The position numbers and the translations under genes were made by a program. Source: Streptomyces sp. RKAG290 (GTDB taxonomy: Bacteria; Actinomycetota; Actinomycetes; Streptomycetales; Streptomycetaceae). Taken from it: a stretch of DNA of 64,000 nucleotides. The stretch lies in assembly GCF_023701695.1 (NCBI RefSeq), contig NZ_JAJOZC010000001.1, forward strand, positions 4,339,894 to 4,403,893, in the 5' to 3' direction. Shown in pieces: positions 7,825 through 16,685 of this stretch (position 1 is its first letter; every line of letters starts with the position of its first letter). The notes beneath the pieces are model-generated. The model searched no databases and was not told the origin of the DNA. It saw only the letters and a list, made by a program, of their open reading frames with translations.

Positions 7825-8718
7825 ATGAGTTCTGCACCGGTGTCCGCACACGGCTTCGTCGGCGTGCGCGGACGTGGTTACCGTCCGGAGCAGGTGGACC
7901 GCACGGTGGCCGCGCTGTCGGCGGAGCGGGACGGGGCCCAAGAGCAGGTGGCGCGGCTGACGGCGCTGGCGGAGCGGCTGTCGGCCGAGTCCGCCCGGCT
8001 GGAGGAGGCCGTGGCCGTGCTGCCGCCCCAGGACTATGTGTCGCTGGGGGAGCGGGCGCAGCAGATCCTGGCGCTCGCGGAGGACGAGGCGGAGTCCGTG
8101 CGGGGCGCCGCGCAGGAGGACGCCCAGTCGCTGCGGGACGCGGCGGACCGGGCGGCGCGGGCCCTGCGCGAGTCGGCCCGCGCGGATGCGGAGGAGATGC
8201 GGGCGGCCGCGGTGGGCCATGCCGGCCAGGCGCTGTCGGCGGCGGAGGGCTCGGCCGGTGAGCTGCTGGCCGCGGCGCGGCTGGAGGCGGCGGCGGCCCG
8301 CGAGGAGTCGGAGGCCGCGATGGCCGGGACCCGCCGTCGCACGGAGAGCGTGCTGGCGCACCAGGAGCAGGAGCACGCGGAGCGCTGGAAGGCCGCGGAG
8401 CAGGAGCTCGCGCAGGCCGAGGCGGCGCAGTCGGCGGAGCACACGGAGCTGACCGGGCGGGCCGAGGGCGGGCTGGCCGAGGCGCGGCGGACGCTGGCCG
8501 AGGCGGAGGAGACCGCGCGGCACGGCCAGGAGGACGCCGAGGCGCAGGGTGCGGAGCTGATCGCCGGCGCCCGGGTGCGTGAGGAGCGGGTGGCGCGGGA
8601 GACGGAGCGGATTCTGCGGGAGCACGAGGAGGGCCGCGAGGAGGTGCAGGCGCACATGGCGCACGTCCGCAGTTCGCTCGCGGCGCTCACCGGGCGGGTG
8701 ACTCCGGCGGGGGACTGA
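7825..8718 (+). CDS. DivIVA-like coiled-coil protein (cellulose-binding-type annotation)
   Basis: A 297-residue protein. The N-terminus (GFVGVRGRGYRPEQVDRTVA) resembles the DivIVA membrane-binding segment with its G-Y-x-x-x-x-V-D core. Nearly all the rest is Ala/Glu/Arg-rich coiled coil (about residues 30-285), with no membrane segment. Streptomyces has several such proteins (Scy, FilP, DivIVA) that organise hyphal tips, and genomes often label this type 'cellulose-binding'. It is shorter than Scy. ATG 7825 is preceded by GGAAAGAGG. It is transcribed separately from the toxin cluster, since a terminator lies between. The exact role is unknown. Confidence 0.65.
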   Translation: MSSAPVSAHGFVGVRGRGYRPEQVDRTVAALSAERDGAQEQVARLTALAERLSAESARLEEAVAVLPPQDYVSLGERAQQILALAEDEAESVRGAAQEDAQSLRDAADRAARALRESARADAEEMRAAAVGHAGQALSAAEGSAGELLAAARLEAAAAREESEAAMAGTRRRTESVLAHQEQEHAERWKAAEQELAQAEAAQSAEHTELTGRAEGGLAEARRTLAEAEETARHGQEDAEAQGAELIAGARVREERVARETERILREHEEGREEVQAHMAHVRSSLAALTGRVTPAGD

Positions 8719-8786
8719 TCCGCCGGAGGGCGAAGGCCGGGCGGTGCGCGATGAGCGCCGCCCGCCCGCCGCCCGTGACCGCGTGG

Positions 8787-10406
8787 TCAGGTGCGGCCCG
8801 CCGGGGGCGCGCCTGCCAGGATCCACGGCTCCTGTGCCTCGTACATCCGCCGTTCCTCGACGGCGGTGCGCTGTCCGAGGACCGTGCCCAGCCAGCCCGC
8901 GAGGAAGCCGGCCGGGATGGAGACGAGCCCGGTGGTGGTGAGCGGGAACCAGTTGAAGTCGTGCCGGGGGAAGACGGCGCCGGGTGATCCGGAGACCAGG
9001 TTGGTGCCGGTGATCAGGACCAGCACGGCCGCGGTGCCGCCGATGAGGGTGCAGAGCAGGCCGGTACGCGTGAAGCGGCGCCAGAACATGCTGTAGACGA
9101 GCGCCGGAGCCAGCGCCGACGCCCCGACGCAGAACGAGAGCGTGACCAGCGCCTGGAGGTTCCAGTGCCGGGCCGGTACGGCGAGGGCGATCGTGAGCAG
9201 TCCCACGCCGACCGCCGCCGCCTGGGCGGTGCCCATCTCGACGGTGCCGGCGACGGGTGCCTTGCCCGGTGTGCGCACGCCGTGCAGCCCGTGGGCGAAC
9301 AGGTCGTGGGCAAGGGAGTTCGCGCAGGCCAGGATCATCCCCGCGACGGAGGAGAGCAGGGTCAGGAAGATCGCGGTGGTCATGGCCGTGACGACGAGCG
9401 CGCCGGCCTCGCCGCCCCCGGCGACCGCCCCGCTGACCTGTAGGACCGCGCTGTTGCCCTGGGCTCCGGCGGCGGTGATGAGGTCGTGGCCCACGAGTGC
9501 GGCGGCGCCGAAGCCGATCACGGCGAGCAGCAGGCACAGGACGACGACGGCCGAGACGGCCCAGGACATCGAGCGCCGGACGTCCGGTGCGCTGCGGGCG
9601 CTGGACATGCGCATGGTGATGTGGGGAAGGCAGGCGCCGCCGAGCACCACGGTGAGTTCGGAGCTGACCATGTCGGTGCCGTTGCCGCCGAACTGGAGTC
9701 CGGAGTGCAGGAAGGCGTGGCCCGCGCCGCTGCCCTGGCGGGCCGCCGTGAGCAGGGCGCCGGTGTCCCAGCCGAACCTGTTCATGATCAGTACGGAGAC
9801 GGTGAGGCAGGCGCCGAGGAGGACGACGGTCTTGACGATGTGGATGAGGGCGGTGCCCTTCATGCCGCCGATCGCCGCGTAGCTGATCATCACGATGCCG
9901 AGGGTGACGATGGAGCCGGTGCGGAACCCCGAGCTGTCGAAGCCCAGGATGAACGCCAGCAGGTCGCCGCTGCCCGCGAGCTGGACGACCATCAGGGGGA
10001 CGAGGGCGACGAGGGTGACCGCGCAGCCGGCGATCCGGACCGCCCGGCCGGGTGTGCGGCGGGTGAGCATGTCGCCCATGGTGAACCGGCCCGCGTTGCG
10101 CAGCGGTTCGGCCAGCAGGAACATCAGCAGGACGAGCGAGAGCGCGGTGCTCAGGGCGAGCACCAGGCCGTCGTAGCCGGTGAGCGCGATGACCCCGGTG
10201 GTGCCGAGGACGGTGGCGGCGGAGAGGTAGTCACCGGCGATGGCGAGGCCGCCCCGGACCGGTGAGAGCGAGCGGAAGCCGGTGTAGAACTCGTCGAGGT
10301 CGTCGCGGTCCGGGCCGGTCATGACGCAGAGCAGCAGGGTCACGGTGGCCACGGCGATGAAGGCGACGAGGGACATCGTCTGGGCCGACTCGTCGAATCC
10401 GGTCAT
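8787..10406 (-). CDS. Sodium:solute symporter (ActP/acetate-type)
   Basis: A 539-residue integral membrane protein with about 13 hydrophobic helices, of the SSS family. The subgroup is suggested by DEFYTGFRSLSPVRGGLAIAGDYLSAAT near the N-terminus, typical of cation/acetate symporters such as ActP. Expected activity is Na+-coupled uptake of a short monocarboxylate. It overlaps the preceding DUF485 gene by four bases (ATGA), the normal actP-type pairing, so the two are translationally coupled. The substrate is inferred from family and context. Confidence 0.85.
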   Translation of the reverse strand: MTGFDESAQTMSLVAFIAVATVTLLLCVMTGPDRDDLDEFYTGFRSLSPVRGGLAIAGDYLSAATVLGTTGVIALTGYDGLVLALSTALSLVLLMFLLAEPLRNAGRFTMGDMLTRRTPGRAVRIAGCAVTLVALVPLMVVQLAGSGDLLAFILGFDSSGFRTGSIVTLGIVMISYAAIGGMKGTALIHIVKTVVLLGACLTVSVLIMNRFGWDTGALLTAARQGSGAGHAFLHSGLQFGGNGTDMVSSELTVVLGGACLPHITMRMSSARSAPDVRRSMSWAVSAVVVLCLLLAVIGFGAAALVGHDLITAAGAQGNSAVLQVSGAVAGGGEAGALVVTAMTTAIFLTLLSSVAGMILACANSLAHDLFAHGLHGVRTPGKAPVAGTVEMGTAQAAAVGVGLLTIALAVPARHWNLQALVTLSFCVGASALAPALVYSMFWRRFTRTGLLCTLIGGTAAVLVLITGTNLVSGSPGAVFPRHDFNWFPLTTTGLVSIPAGFLAGWLGTVLGQRTAVEERRMYEAQEPWILAGAPPAGRT

Positions 10407-10882
10407 CGGCGGGCTCCTGTTCTGCGCAGTTCTGCGGCCAGCGGGTCGACGGTGCGCCGCGCGATCCGCTCGTACAGGGCGATCGCGAGGAGTGTGACGG
10501 GGAGTTGGCACAGGCCCAGTGCCAGACCGGTGTTGAGGCCGCCGCCGATCTCGTGGTTCATCAGGTCCGGGGCGAAGCCGGACAGCAGCAGGAAGAGCGT
10601 GAAGTAGCCGAGTGCGGTCAGGGTGGCGGTCCGCCGCAGCAGGCGGTACGCGGTCCGCAGCCGGCGCAGGTCGCCGTGGTGTCCGGGGGCGGGGCGGGGC
10701 ACGGCGGGCGGGGCCGGCCGGCGGGTCGGTGGCGCGGGCGCCGAACTCTGCCAGGGCAGCAGGGACTCCGGCCGTTGCGGGGGCGGGTAGGCGGGCCGGT
10801 GGCTGGGGCGTGCGGGCCGGTACGCGGGCTGCTGGGGGCGCCCGTGCCGGGGGGAGTGCGAGGGAGGGGGTTCGTACGACAT
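10403..10882 (-). CDS. DUF485 membrane protein (symporter partner)
   Basis: A 159-residue protein. The first 65 residues are Pro/Arg/His-rich and probably disordered. They are followed by the DUF485 core, with RLRTAYRLLRRTATLTALGYF and two membrane helices (GYFTLFLLLSGFAPDLM; LGLCQLPVTLLAIALYERIA). DUF485 proteins such as YjcH are routinely encoded just upstream of acetate-type SSS symporters, as here. The long N-terminal extension is larger than in enteric homologues. ATG 10882 is preceded by GGAGCG. Confidence 0.8.
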   Translation of the reverse strand: MSYEPPPSHSPRHGRPQQPAYRPARPSHRPAYPPPQRPESLLPWQSSAPAPPTRRPAPPAVPRPAPGHHGDLRRLRTAYRLLRRTATLTALGYFTLFLLLSGFAPDLMNHEIGGGLNTGLALGLCQLPVTLLAIALYERIARRTVDPLAAELRRTGARR

Positions 10883-11029
10883 GGCGGTGCCGCTCCTTGC
10901 ATGGCTCGGGCCCGGGGACGGACTGCAAGGTCGAAGCGCGGGGTGCGCTGTAGGAGCGCGAACGCTACTCGCGGGTACGGCGGCTGGGGAGGGGCTGGCG
11001 TGAAGTACCGACGGTAACTCGTCAGTTGT

Positions 11030-12625
11030 CTAGTCTTCTGGCGGTGAGGGAGCGCTCTCAGGCTCTTCGGTGAGGATCGGGAAGCGCCTGGGGGTCACGA
11101 AGAGGAGTACCAGCAGGGTGAGTACGGCGGCCGCGGCGGCCCCGAGGTAGACCTGGTCGACCGCCGCGTCAACGGCCCGCCGCAGATAGTCCGTTGCCGC
11201 CGCCGTCAGTGAGCCCGGGTCCTCCAGGGCGTGCGAGACGGAGTCCAGGTCGCCGGGCAGGCCGGGCACAGGCGCGTCGGCGAGCCGGGAGGCGAGGACG
11301 CCGTTGGCGACGGCGCCGAAGAGCGCCGCGCCGATGCTCTGGCCCAGCTGGCGGCAGAAGAGCACGGAAGCCGTCGTCGTACCGCGTTCGGACCAGCCGA
11401 CGGTCGACTGGACGCCGACGATCAGCGGGAGTTGGAAGAGCCCGAGCGCCGCGCCGAGCAGCAGCATGATCAGGGCGGGCTGCCAGGCCTCGCCCGGATA
11501 GGGCAGCAGCGGGAAGGCGAGCAGGACCAGCAGGGCGCCGGTCATGCCGGTGATCGCGGTGCGGCGGAAGCCGATGCGGTTGTAGACCCGGTTGGAGAAC
11601 GCCGCCGACACCGGCCAGCTCAGCGTCATCACGGAGAGCACGAAGCCGGCCGCGATCGGTCCGAGGCCGAGCACCGACTGCGCGTACGTCGGCAGGAAGA
11701 CGGTGGGCGCGACCATCAGCAGACCCATCGCGCCCAGGGCGAGGTTGACCGAGGCGATGGTGCGCCGCCGCCACACCCAGCCGGGGATCACCGGTTCGGC
11801 GGCGCGCCGTTCGATGAACACGGTCAGCGCCGCCAGCGTGGCGGTCGCCCCCAGCAGCCCGAAGGAGGGGGCCGAGAGCCAGGGCCAGGCGACGCCGCCC
11901 TGGACGAGTGCGGTCAGCAGTACGGCGCCGGTCGCGAAGACGGCGAGGGAGCCCGCCCAGTCGATACGGGGGCGGGGCGCTCCGGCCGCACGGCGGGCGC
12001 GGGACGGCTCGTGGAGGTGGCCCACCACGAGCCAGAGGGCGAGCGCCCCTACCGGCAGGTTGATCAGAAAGATCCAGCGCCAGTCCGCGTACACCGCGAA
12101 CAGCCCGCCGAGCAGCGGTCCGGCGACCGCCGACGTGGCCCAGACGGTGGACAGCCTGGCCTGGATCCTCGGCCGTTCCTTCAGCGGGTAGAGGTCCGCG
12201 GCGATGGTCTGGACGGTGCCCTGGAGGGCGCCGCCGCCGATCCCCTGTACGACGCGGAAGGCGATCAGCGCGGCCATGTTCCAGGCGGCGGCGCACAGTA
12301 CCGAGCCGAACAGGAAGAGGATCACGCCGGCGATCAGGACCGGCTTGCGGCCGAAGGTGTCGGAGAGCTTCCCGTACACCGGCAGCGTGACGGTCACCGC
12401 CAGCAGGTAGCCGGAGAAGATCCAGGAGAAGACGGAGAAGCCGCCGAGATCACCGACGATCTGCGGGATCGCGGTGGAGACGATGGTGCCGTCGATGGCG
12501 GACAGCGCCATGCAGAGCATCAGCGCCGCGACGACACGGCCGCGTCGGCCGGGCGCCGCGGGGGAGGGTGCGGGGCCGAGCCCCGACCCCGATATCGCTT
12601 CCGTACCGCCGCCCGCGCCACTCAC
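11030..12625 (-). CDS. DHA2 family MFS drug exporter (EmrB/QacA-type)
   Basis: A 531-residue, 14-helix major facilitator. Visible markers are motif C-type sequence in TM5 (VAGPLLGGLF), motif A between TM2 and TM3 (GKLSDTFGRKPVL), and the N-terminal LSAIDGTIVSTAIPQI motif of EmrB/QacA proteins. It is expected to be a proton-driven efflux pump for lipophilic compounds. GTG 12625 is preferred to GTG 12646 because GGAAGGA lies 6 bases upstream of it. No dedicated regulator is adjacent. Confidence 0.88.
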   Translation of the reverse strand: MSGAGGGTEAISGSGLGPAPSPAAPGRRGRVVAALMLCMALSAIDGTIVSTAIPQIVGDLGGFSVFSWIFSGYLLAVTVTLPVYGKLSDTFGRKPVLIAGVILFLFGSVLCAAAWNMAALIAFRVVQGIGGGALQGTVQTIAADLYPLKERPRIQARLSTVWATSAVAGPLLGGLFAVYADWRWIFLINLPVGALALWLVVGHLHEPSRARRAAGAPRPRIDWAGSLAVFATGAVLLTALVQGGVAWPWLSAPSFGLLGATATLAALTVFIERRAAEPVIPGWVWRRRTIASVNLALGAMGLLMVAPTVFLPTYAQSVLGLGPIAAGFVLSVMTLSWPVSAAFSNRVYNRIGFRRTAITGMTGALLVLLAFPLLPYPGEAWQPALIMLLLGAALGLFQLPLIVGVQSTVGWSERGTTTASVLFCRQLGQSIGAALFGAVANGVLASRLADAPVPGLPGDLDSVSHALEDPGSLTAAATDYLRRAVDAAVDQVYLGAAAAAVLTLLVLLFVTPRRFPILTEEPESAPSPPED

Positions 12626-13026
12626 CAGGATTCCTTCCCCATGCACGTACTTTCGGACACTGTCTCACCTGCGGCCGCCGGTGGGCAGACGGCAACCGGC
12701 ACTCGCCCCGGCCCGCAGTGCTCCACCCCCATGCGTGCACCCATGGGACCACCCCCTGAGAACCCGCTCCACCCAAGGGCCGAGACCCCTAGGGGTAGCT
12801 CCTTACTTGTGTCCAGGGGCTGTTCCTCCGGGCGGAGGACGTGCCCGGCCCCGCCCGGGCCGTAGCGTGGTCCTTGCACCGCGATTGCGGCAGACCACAG
12901 GGGGCGGGGTGGGGTAAACCCCACCCGAAGACTGCGCTGGGCACCAGCGCGCAGGACCCCCTCCAGCGACCAGACTTCACAGCAGAACGGCGACAACACG
13001 TCGTCGGCCGACATAGGAGATAAACC
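12626..13026. other. Divergent promoter region between DHA2 exporter and ABC exporter
   Basis: No gene is visible. The stretch must hold promoters for both flanking operons. A perfect 12-bp palindrome ACCCCTAGGGGT lies at 12785-12796 and is a candidate operator. Near the ABC side the text is C/A-rich with a GGAGATAA ribosome site at 13016-13023. Confidence 0.5.
12785..12796. promoter_or_regulatory. Palindromic candidate operator
   Basis: ACCCCTAGGGGT is a perfect palindrome in the divergent region. The paralogous ABC exporter at 42.4-43.2 kb has the same arms in the opposite order in its leader (AGGGGT-N5-ACCCCT at 43547-43563). Binding protein unknown; regulatory role is inference. Confidence 0.35.
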
Positions 13027-13815
13027 GTGACAACGGCTGTAACCATTCCCAGGCACGGGGGCACTGGAGGGCGTACGGCTGTTGCTGCGCGAGCGCGGCA
13101 GGTCGTCAAGGCGTACGGGGTGGGGGAGACCCGGGTCGTCGCGCTCGACCATGTCGATGTGGACATCGCCCGCGGGCAGTTCACCGCCATCATGGGCCCG
13201 TCCGGCTCCGGCAAGTCGACGCTGATGCACTGCCTGGCCGGTCTGGACACCGTGACCTCCGGGCAGATCCACCTCGCCGAGACCGAGATCACCGGTCTCA
13301 AGGACAAGAAGCTGACCCAGCTCCGCCGCGACCGCATCGGCTTCATCTTCCAGGCGTTCAACCTCCTGCCGACGCTCAACGCGCTGGAGAACATCACGCT
13401 GCCGATGGACATCGCGGGCCGCAAGCCGGACGCCGCGTGGCTGCGGCAGGTCGTGGAGACCGTGGGCCTGTCCGAGCGGCTCAAGCACCGCCCGACCGAG
13501 CTCTCCGGCGGCCAGCAGCAACGGGTCGCGGTGGCGCGGGCGCTCGCCGCCCAGCCGGAGATCATCTTCGGTGACGAGCCCACCGGGAACCTGGACTCGC
13601 GGGCCGGCGCCGAGGTGCTGAACTTCCTGCGCAAGTCCGTCGACGAGCTCGGCCAGACCATCGTCATGGTCACCCACGATCCGGTCGCCGCCTCCTACGC
13701 GGACCGCGTGCTGTACCTCGCGGACGGACGCATCGTCGACGAGATGCTCAACCCCACCGCCGACCAGGTGCTGGACCGGATGAAGGACTTCGACGCGCGC
13801 GGGCGGACCTCATGA
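13027..13815 (+). CDS. ABC exporter ATP-binding protein (MacB/LolD-type)
   Basis: A 262-residue ATPase with Walker A GPSGSGKS at residues 57-64, signature LSGGQQQRVAVARAL, Walker B IIFGDEPTGNLD and an H-loop in MVTHDP. The sequence is of the MacB/LolD/FtsE branch that energises FtsX-like permeases. It overlaps the permease gene by four bases (ATGA). A second, very similar ATPase lies at 42447-43217 on the other strand. The substrate is unknown; this family exports peptides, lipoproteins or antibiotics by mechanotransmission. GTG 13027 follows GGAGATAA. Confidence 0.92.
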   Translation: MTTAVTIPRHGGTGGRTAVAARARQVVKAYGVGETRVVALDHVDVDIARGQFTAIMGPSGSGKSTLMHCLAGLDTVTSGQIHLAETEITGLKDKKLTQLRRDRIGFIFQAFNLLPTLNALENITLPMDIAGRKPDAAWLRQVVETVGLSERLKHRPTELSGGQQQRVAVARALAAQPEIIFGDEPTGNLDSRAGAEVLNFLRKSVDELGQTIVMVTHDPVAASYADRVLYLADGRIVDEMLNPTADQVLDRMKDFDARGRTS

Positions 13816-16391
13816 CCGTCTGGAAGACCTCGATGCGCAACTTCTTCGCGCACAAGGGACGCATGGCGCTCTCCGCCGTGGCCGTCCTGCTGTCGGTGGC
13901 GTTCGTGTGCGGCACGCTCGTCTTCACCGACACGATGAACACCACGTTCGACAAGCTCTTCGCGGCCACCTCCGCCGACGTCACCGTCAGCCCGAAGGCC
14001 GCCGAGGTCGCCGACACCCCCGAGAACGGCAAGCCCGAATCGCTGCCCGCCTCCCTCGTCGCCCGGGTCGAGAAGGCCGACGGGGTGAAGGAGGCCGAGG
14101 GCGGCGTCTCCAGCATGGCCGTCACGGTCGTCGACAGCCACAACAAGAACATGGGCTCCGAGACCGGAGCCCCCACGATCGCCGGCAACTGGACGCACAA
14201 CGACCTGCGTTCCATGGAGATCACCTCCGGCCACGCACCGCGCGGCCCGACCGAGGTGATGGTCGACGCCGACACCGCGAAGAAGCACCACCTGAAGATC
14301 GGTGACGAACTGCGCACCATCGCGGTCACCGGCGACATCAGGGCGAGGATCAGCGGCATCGCCGCCTTCAAGGTCACCAACCCCGGCGCGGCGATCGTCT
14401 ACCTCGACACCGCCACCTCCCAGCAGAAGCTGCTCGGCAGTGCCGGCGTCTTCACCCAGGTCTCCATCACCGCCGAACCAGGCGTCAGTGACGCCCAGTT
14501 GAAGAAGAACGTCGCCGCGGCACTGGACGGCTCGGCCGCGTACAAGGTGCAGACCCAGAAGGAGGCCGCGGAGGCCAACAAGGACTCCATGGGCTCGTTC
14601 CTCGACGTCATGAAGTACGCCATGCTCGGCTTCGCCGGGATCGCCTTCCTCGTCGGCATCTTCCTCATCGTCAACACCTTCTCGATGCTGGTCGCCCAGC
14701 GGACCCGCGAGATCGGCCTGATGCGGGCCATCGGCTCCAGCCGCAAGCAGGTCAACCGGTCCGTGCTGCTCGAAGCGGTGCTGCTCGGCATCTTCGGATC
14801 GATCCTCGGCGTCGGCGCCGGGATCGGGCTCGCCGTCGGGCTGATGAAGGTCATGGGCGCCGTCGGTATGGAGCTGTCCACCCAGGACCTCACCATCGCC
14901 TGGACGACCCCGGTGGTCGGGCTCGCGCTCGGCATCATCGTGACCGTCCTCGCCGCGTACATCCCGGCCCGCCGGGCCGGCAAGGTCTCCCCGATGGCCG
15001 CTCTGCGCGACGCCGGAACGCCGGCGGACGCCAAGTCGGGCTGGATTCGGGCCGGGATCGGCCTGGTCCTCACCGGCGGTGGCGCGGCGGCGCTGTGGGC
15101 GACGACGCAGGCGGACAAGTCCAGCGACGGCTCGCTCCTCCTAGGCCTGGGCGTGGTCCTCACGCTCATCGGCTTCATCGTGATCGGCCCGCTGCTGGCC
15201 GGGATCGTCGTACGGGCACTCAGCGTCGTCGTCCTCAGGTTCTTCGGCCCGGTCGGCCGGCTGGCCGAGCGCAACGCACTGCGCAACCCGCGGCGCACCG
15301 GAGCGACCGGCGCGGCGCTCATGATCGGCCTCGCGCTGGTGGCCTGCCTCTCGGTGGTGGGCTCCTCCATGGTCGCCTCGGCCACGGACGAGCTGGACAA
15401 GTCGGTGGGGGCGGACTTCATCGTGCAGTCGTCCAGCGGCCAACTGATCGTGCCGCAGGCCGCGAAGGCGCTTCGGACCGTGCCCGGCATCGAGCACGTC
15501 ACGAACTACAAGAGCGTCAGCGCGAAGCTCACCGCACCGGACGGCTCGACGGAGGACGAGGGCGTCGTCGCCGCCGACCCGACGTACAAGGAGGACCTGC
15601 GGCGCACCACGGTCGCCGGTGATCTGGCCGCGGCGTACGGCAAGGACGCCATGTCGGTCGGCAACGGGTACGCGACCCGCCACCACCTCAAGGTGGGCGA
15701 CCGCCTGACCGTCGCGTTCAAGGGCGGCGACACCGCGAAGCTGAAGATCGCCGCGATCACCTCGGACGACACGAGCGTCGACAACGGCGCGATGTACACC
15801 AACATCAAGACGGCCGAGAGCTACGTCCCCGCCGACCGGATGCCCAAGAACATGATCATGTTCGCCAAGGCGCAGGACGGCAAGGAGAAGCAGGCGTACG
15901 CGGCCCTCAAGAAGTCGCTCGCCGACTACCCGCAGTACAAGGTGCAGAACCAGGCCGACTTCAAGCAGGACCTGAAGGACCAGATCGGCCAGCTGCTGAA
16001 CATCGTCTACGGCCTGCTCGCCCTGGCGATCATCGTCGCGGTGCTCGGGGTCGTGAACACCCTGGCCCTGTCGGTCGTCGAGCGGACCCGCGAGATCGGC
16101 CTGATGCGCGCCATCGGCCTCTCCCGCCGCCAGCTGCGCCGGATGATCCGGCTGGAGTCCGTGGTCATCGCCCTGTTCGGCGCCCTGCTCGGCCTCGGCC
16201 TGGGCATGGGCTGGGGCACCTCGGCCCAGAAGCTGCTGGCACTGGAGGGCCTCGGCGTCCTGGAGATCCCGTGGCCGACGATCATCACGGTGTTCGTCGC
16301 CTCGGCCTTCGTCGGACTGTTCGCGGCCCTGGTCCCGGCCTTCCGGGCAGGCCGGATGAACGTCCTGAACGCCATCGCCACGGACGGGTGA
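13812..16391 (+). CDS. ABC exporter permease, FtsX-like
   Basis: An 859-residue permease with one N-terminal membrane helix and a long periplasmic-type (MacB_PCD) domain, then three helices (about residues 270-400). This is followed by a further TM pair, a second extracytoplasmic domain and three C-terminal helices. The conserved FtsX cytoplasmic motif occurs twice (RTREIGLMRAIGSSRKQV and RTREIGLMRAIGLSRRQL), showing an internal duplication. Its start overlaps the ATPase stop, so the two subunits are coupled. Paralogue of the permease at 39817-42345. Confidence 0.92.
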   Translation: MTVWKTSMRNFFAHKGRMALSAVAVLLSVAFVCGTLVFTDTMNTTFDKLFAATSADVTVSPKAAEVADTPENGKPESLPASLVARVEKADGVKEAEGGVSSMAVTVVDSHNKNMGSETGAPTIAGNWTHNDLRSMEITSGHAPRGPTEVMVDADTAKKHHLKIGDELRTIAVTGDIRARISGIAAFKVTNPGAAIVYLDTATSQQKLLGSAGVFTQVSITAEPGVSDAQLKKNVAAALDGSAAYKVQTQKEAAEANKDSMGSFLDVMKYAMLGFAGIAFLVGIFLIVNTFSMLVAQRTREIGLMRAIGSSRKQVNRSVLLEAVLLGIFGSILGVGAGIGLAVGLMKVMGAVGMELSTQDLTIAWTTPVVGLALGIIVTVLAAYIPARRAGKVSPMAALRDAGTPADAKSGWIRAGIGLVLTGGGAAALWATTQADKSSDGSLLLGLGVVLTLIGFIVIGPLLAGIVVRALSVVVLRFFGPVGRLAERNALRNPRRTGATGAALMIGLALVACLSVVGSSMVASATDELDKSVGADFIVQSSSGQLIVPQAAKALRTVPGIEHVTNYKSVSAKLTAPDGSTEDEGVVAADPTYKEDLRRTTVAGDLAAAYGKDAMSVGNGYATRHHLKVGDRLTVAFKGGDTAKLKIAAITSDDTSVDNGAMYTNIKTAESYVPADRMPKNMIMFAKAQDGKEKQAYAALKKSLADYPQYKVQNQADFKQDLKDQIGQLLNIVYGLLALAIIVAVLGVVNTLALSVVERTREIGLMRAIGLSRRQLRRMIRLESVVIALFGALLGLGLGMGWGTSAQKLLALEGLGVLEIPWPTIITVFVASAFVGLFAALVPAFRAGRMNVLNAIATDG

Positions 16392-16422
16392 GAAAGCGGC
16401 CCGCATAGAATGACGGTTCCGG

Positions 16423-16452
16423 CCCCGGGGCGTTCCTCCAAACGCCCCGGGG
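16423..16452 (+). terminator. Hairpin after ABC exporter operon
   Basis: CCCCGGGGCGTT (16423-16434) pairs perfectly with AACGCCCCGGGG (16441-16452) around a 6-base loop, 31 bases beyond the permease stop. No T tract. Confidence 0.65.
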
Positions 16453-16685
16453 TCGATTCGTGTCCCCGCAGGGCCCGGGAAGGGCGAGGGGCGTCCCCGG
16501 AACACCGTTGCGGAAGCGACTGTCAGCCCGGAGTCGTAGGCTGGACACCCCGGCCCGTCCGGGGGTGGTTCACGGCTCAGGCCGGATCAGGAAACCACCC
16601 TCAGCACGTGTCGGGCCCTTCGCGTTGCCCACTGGCAGCAGCCGGCTGCCAGATCTCGCCCTCGTTACCCGGACGGAAGCCCTTC

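Noticed and set aside
11231..12865. Long plus-strand frame opposite the DHA2 exporter
   Set aside because: Shadow of the exporter, highly charged repetitive sequence and no homology signs.
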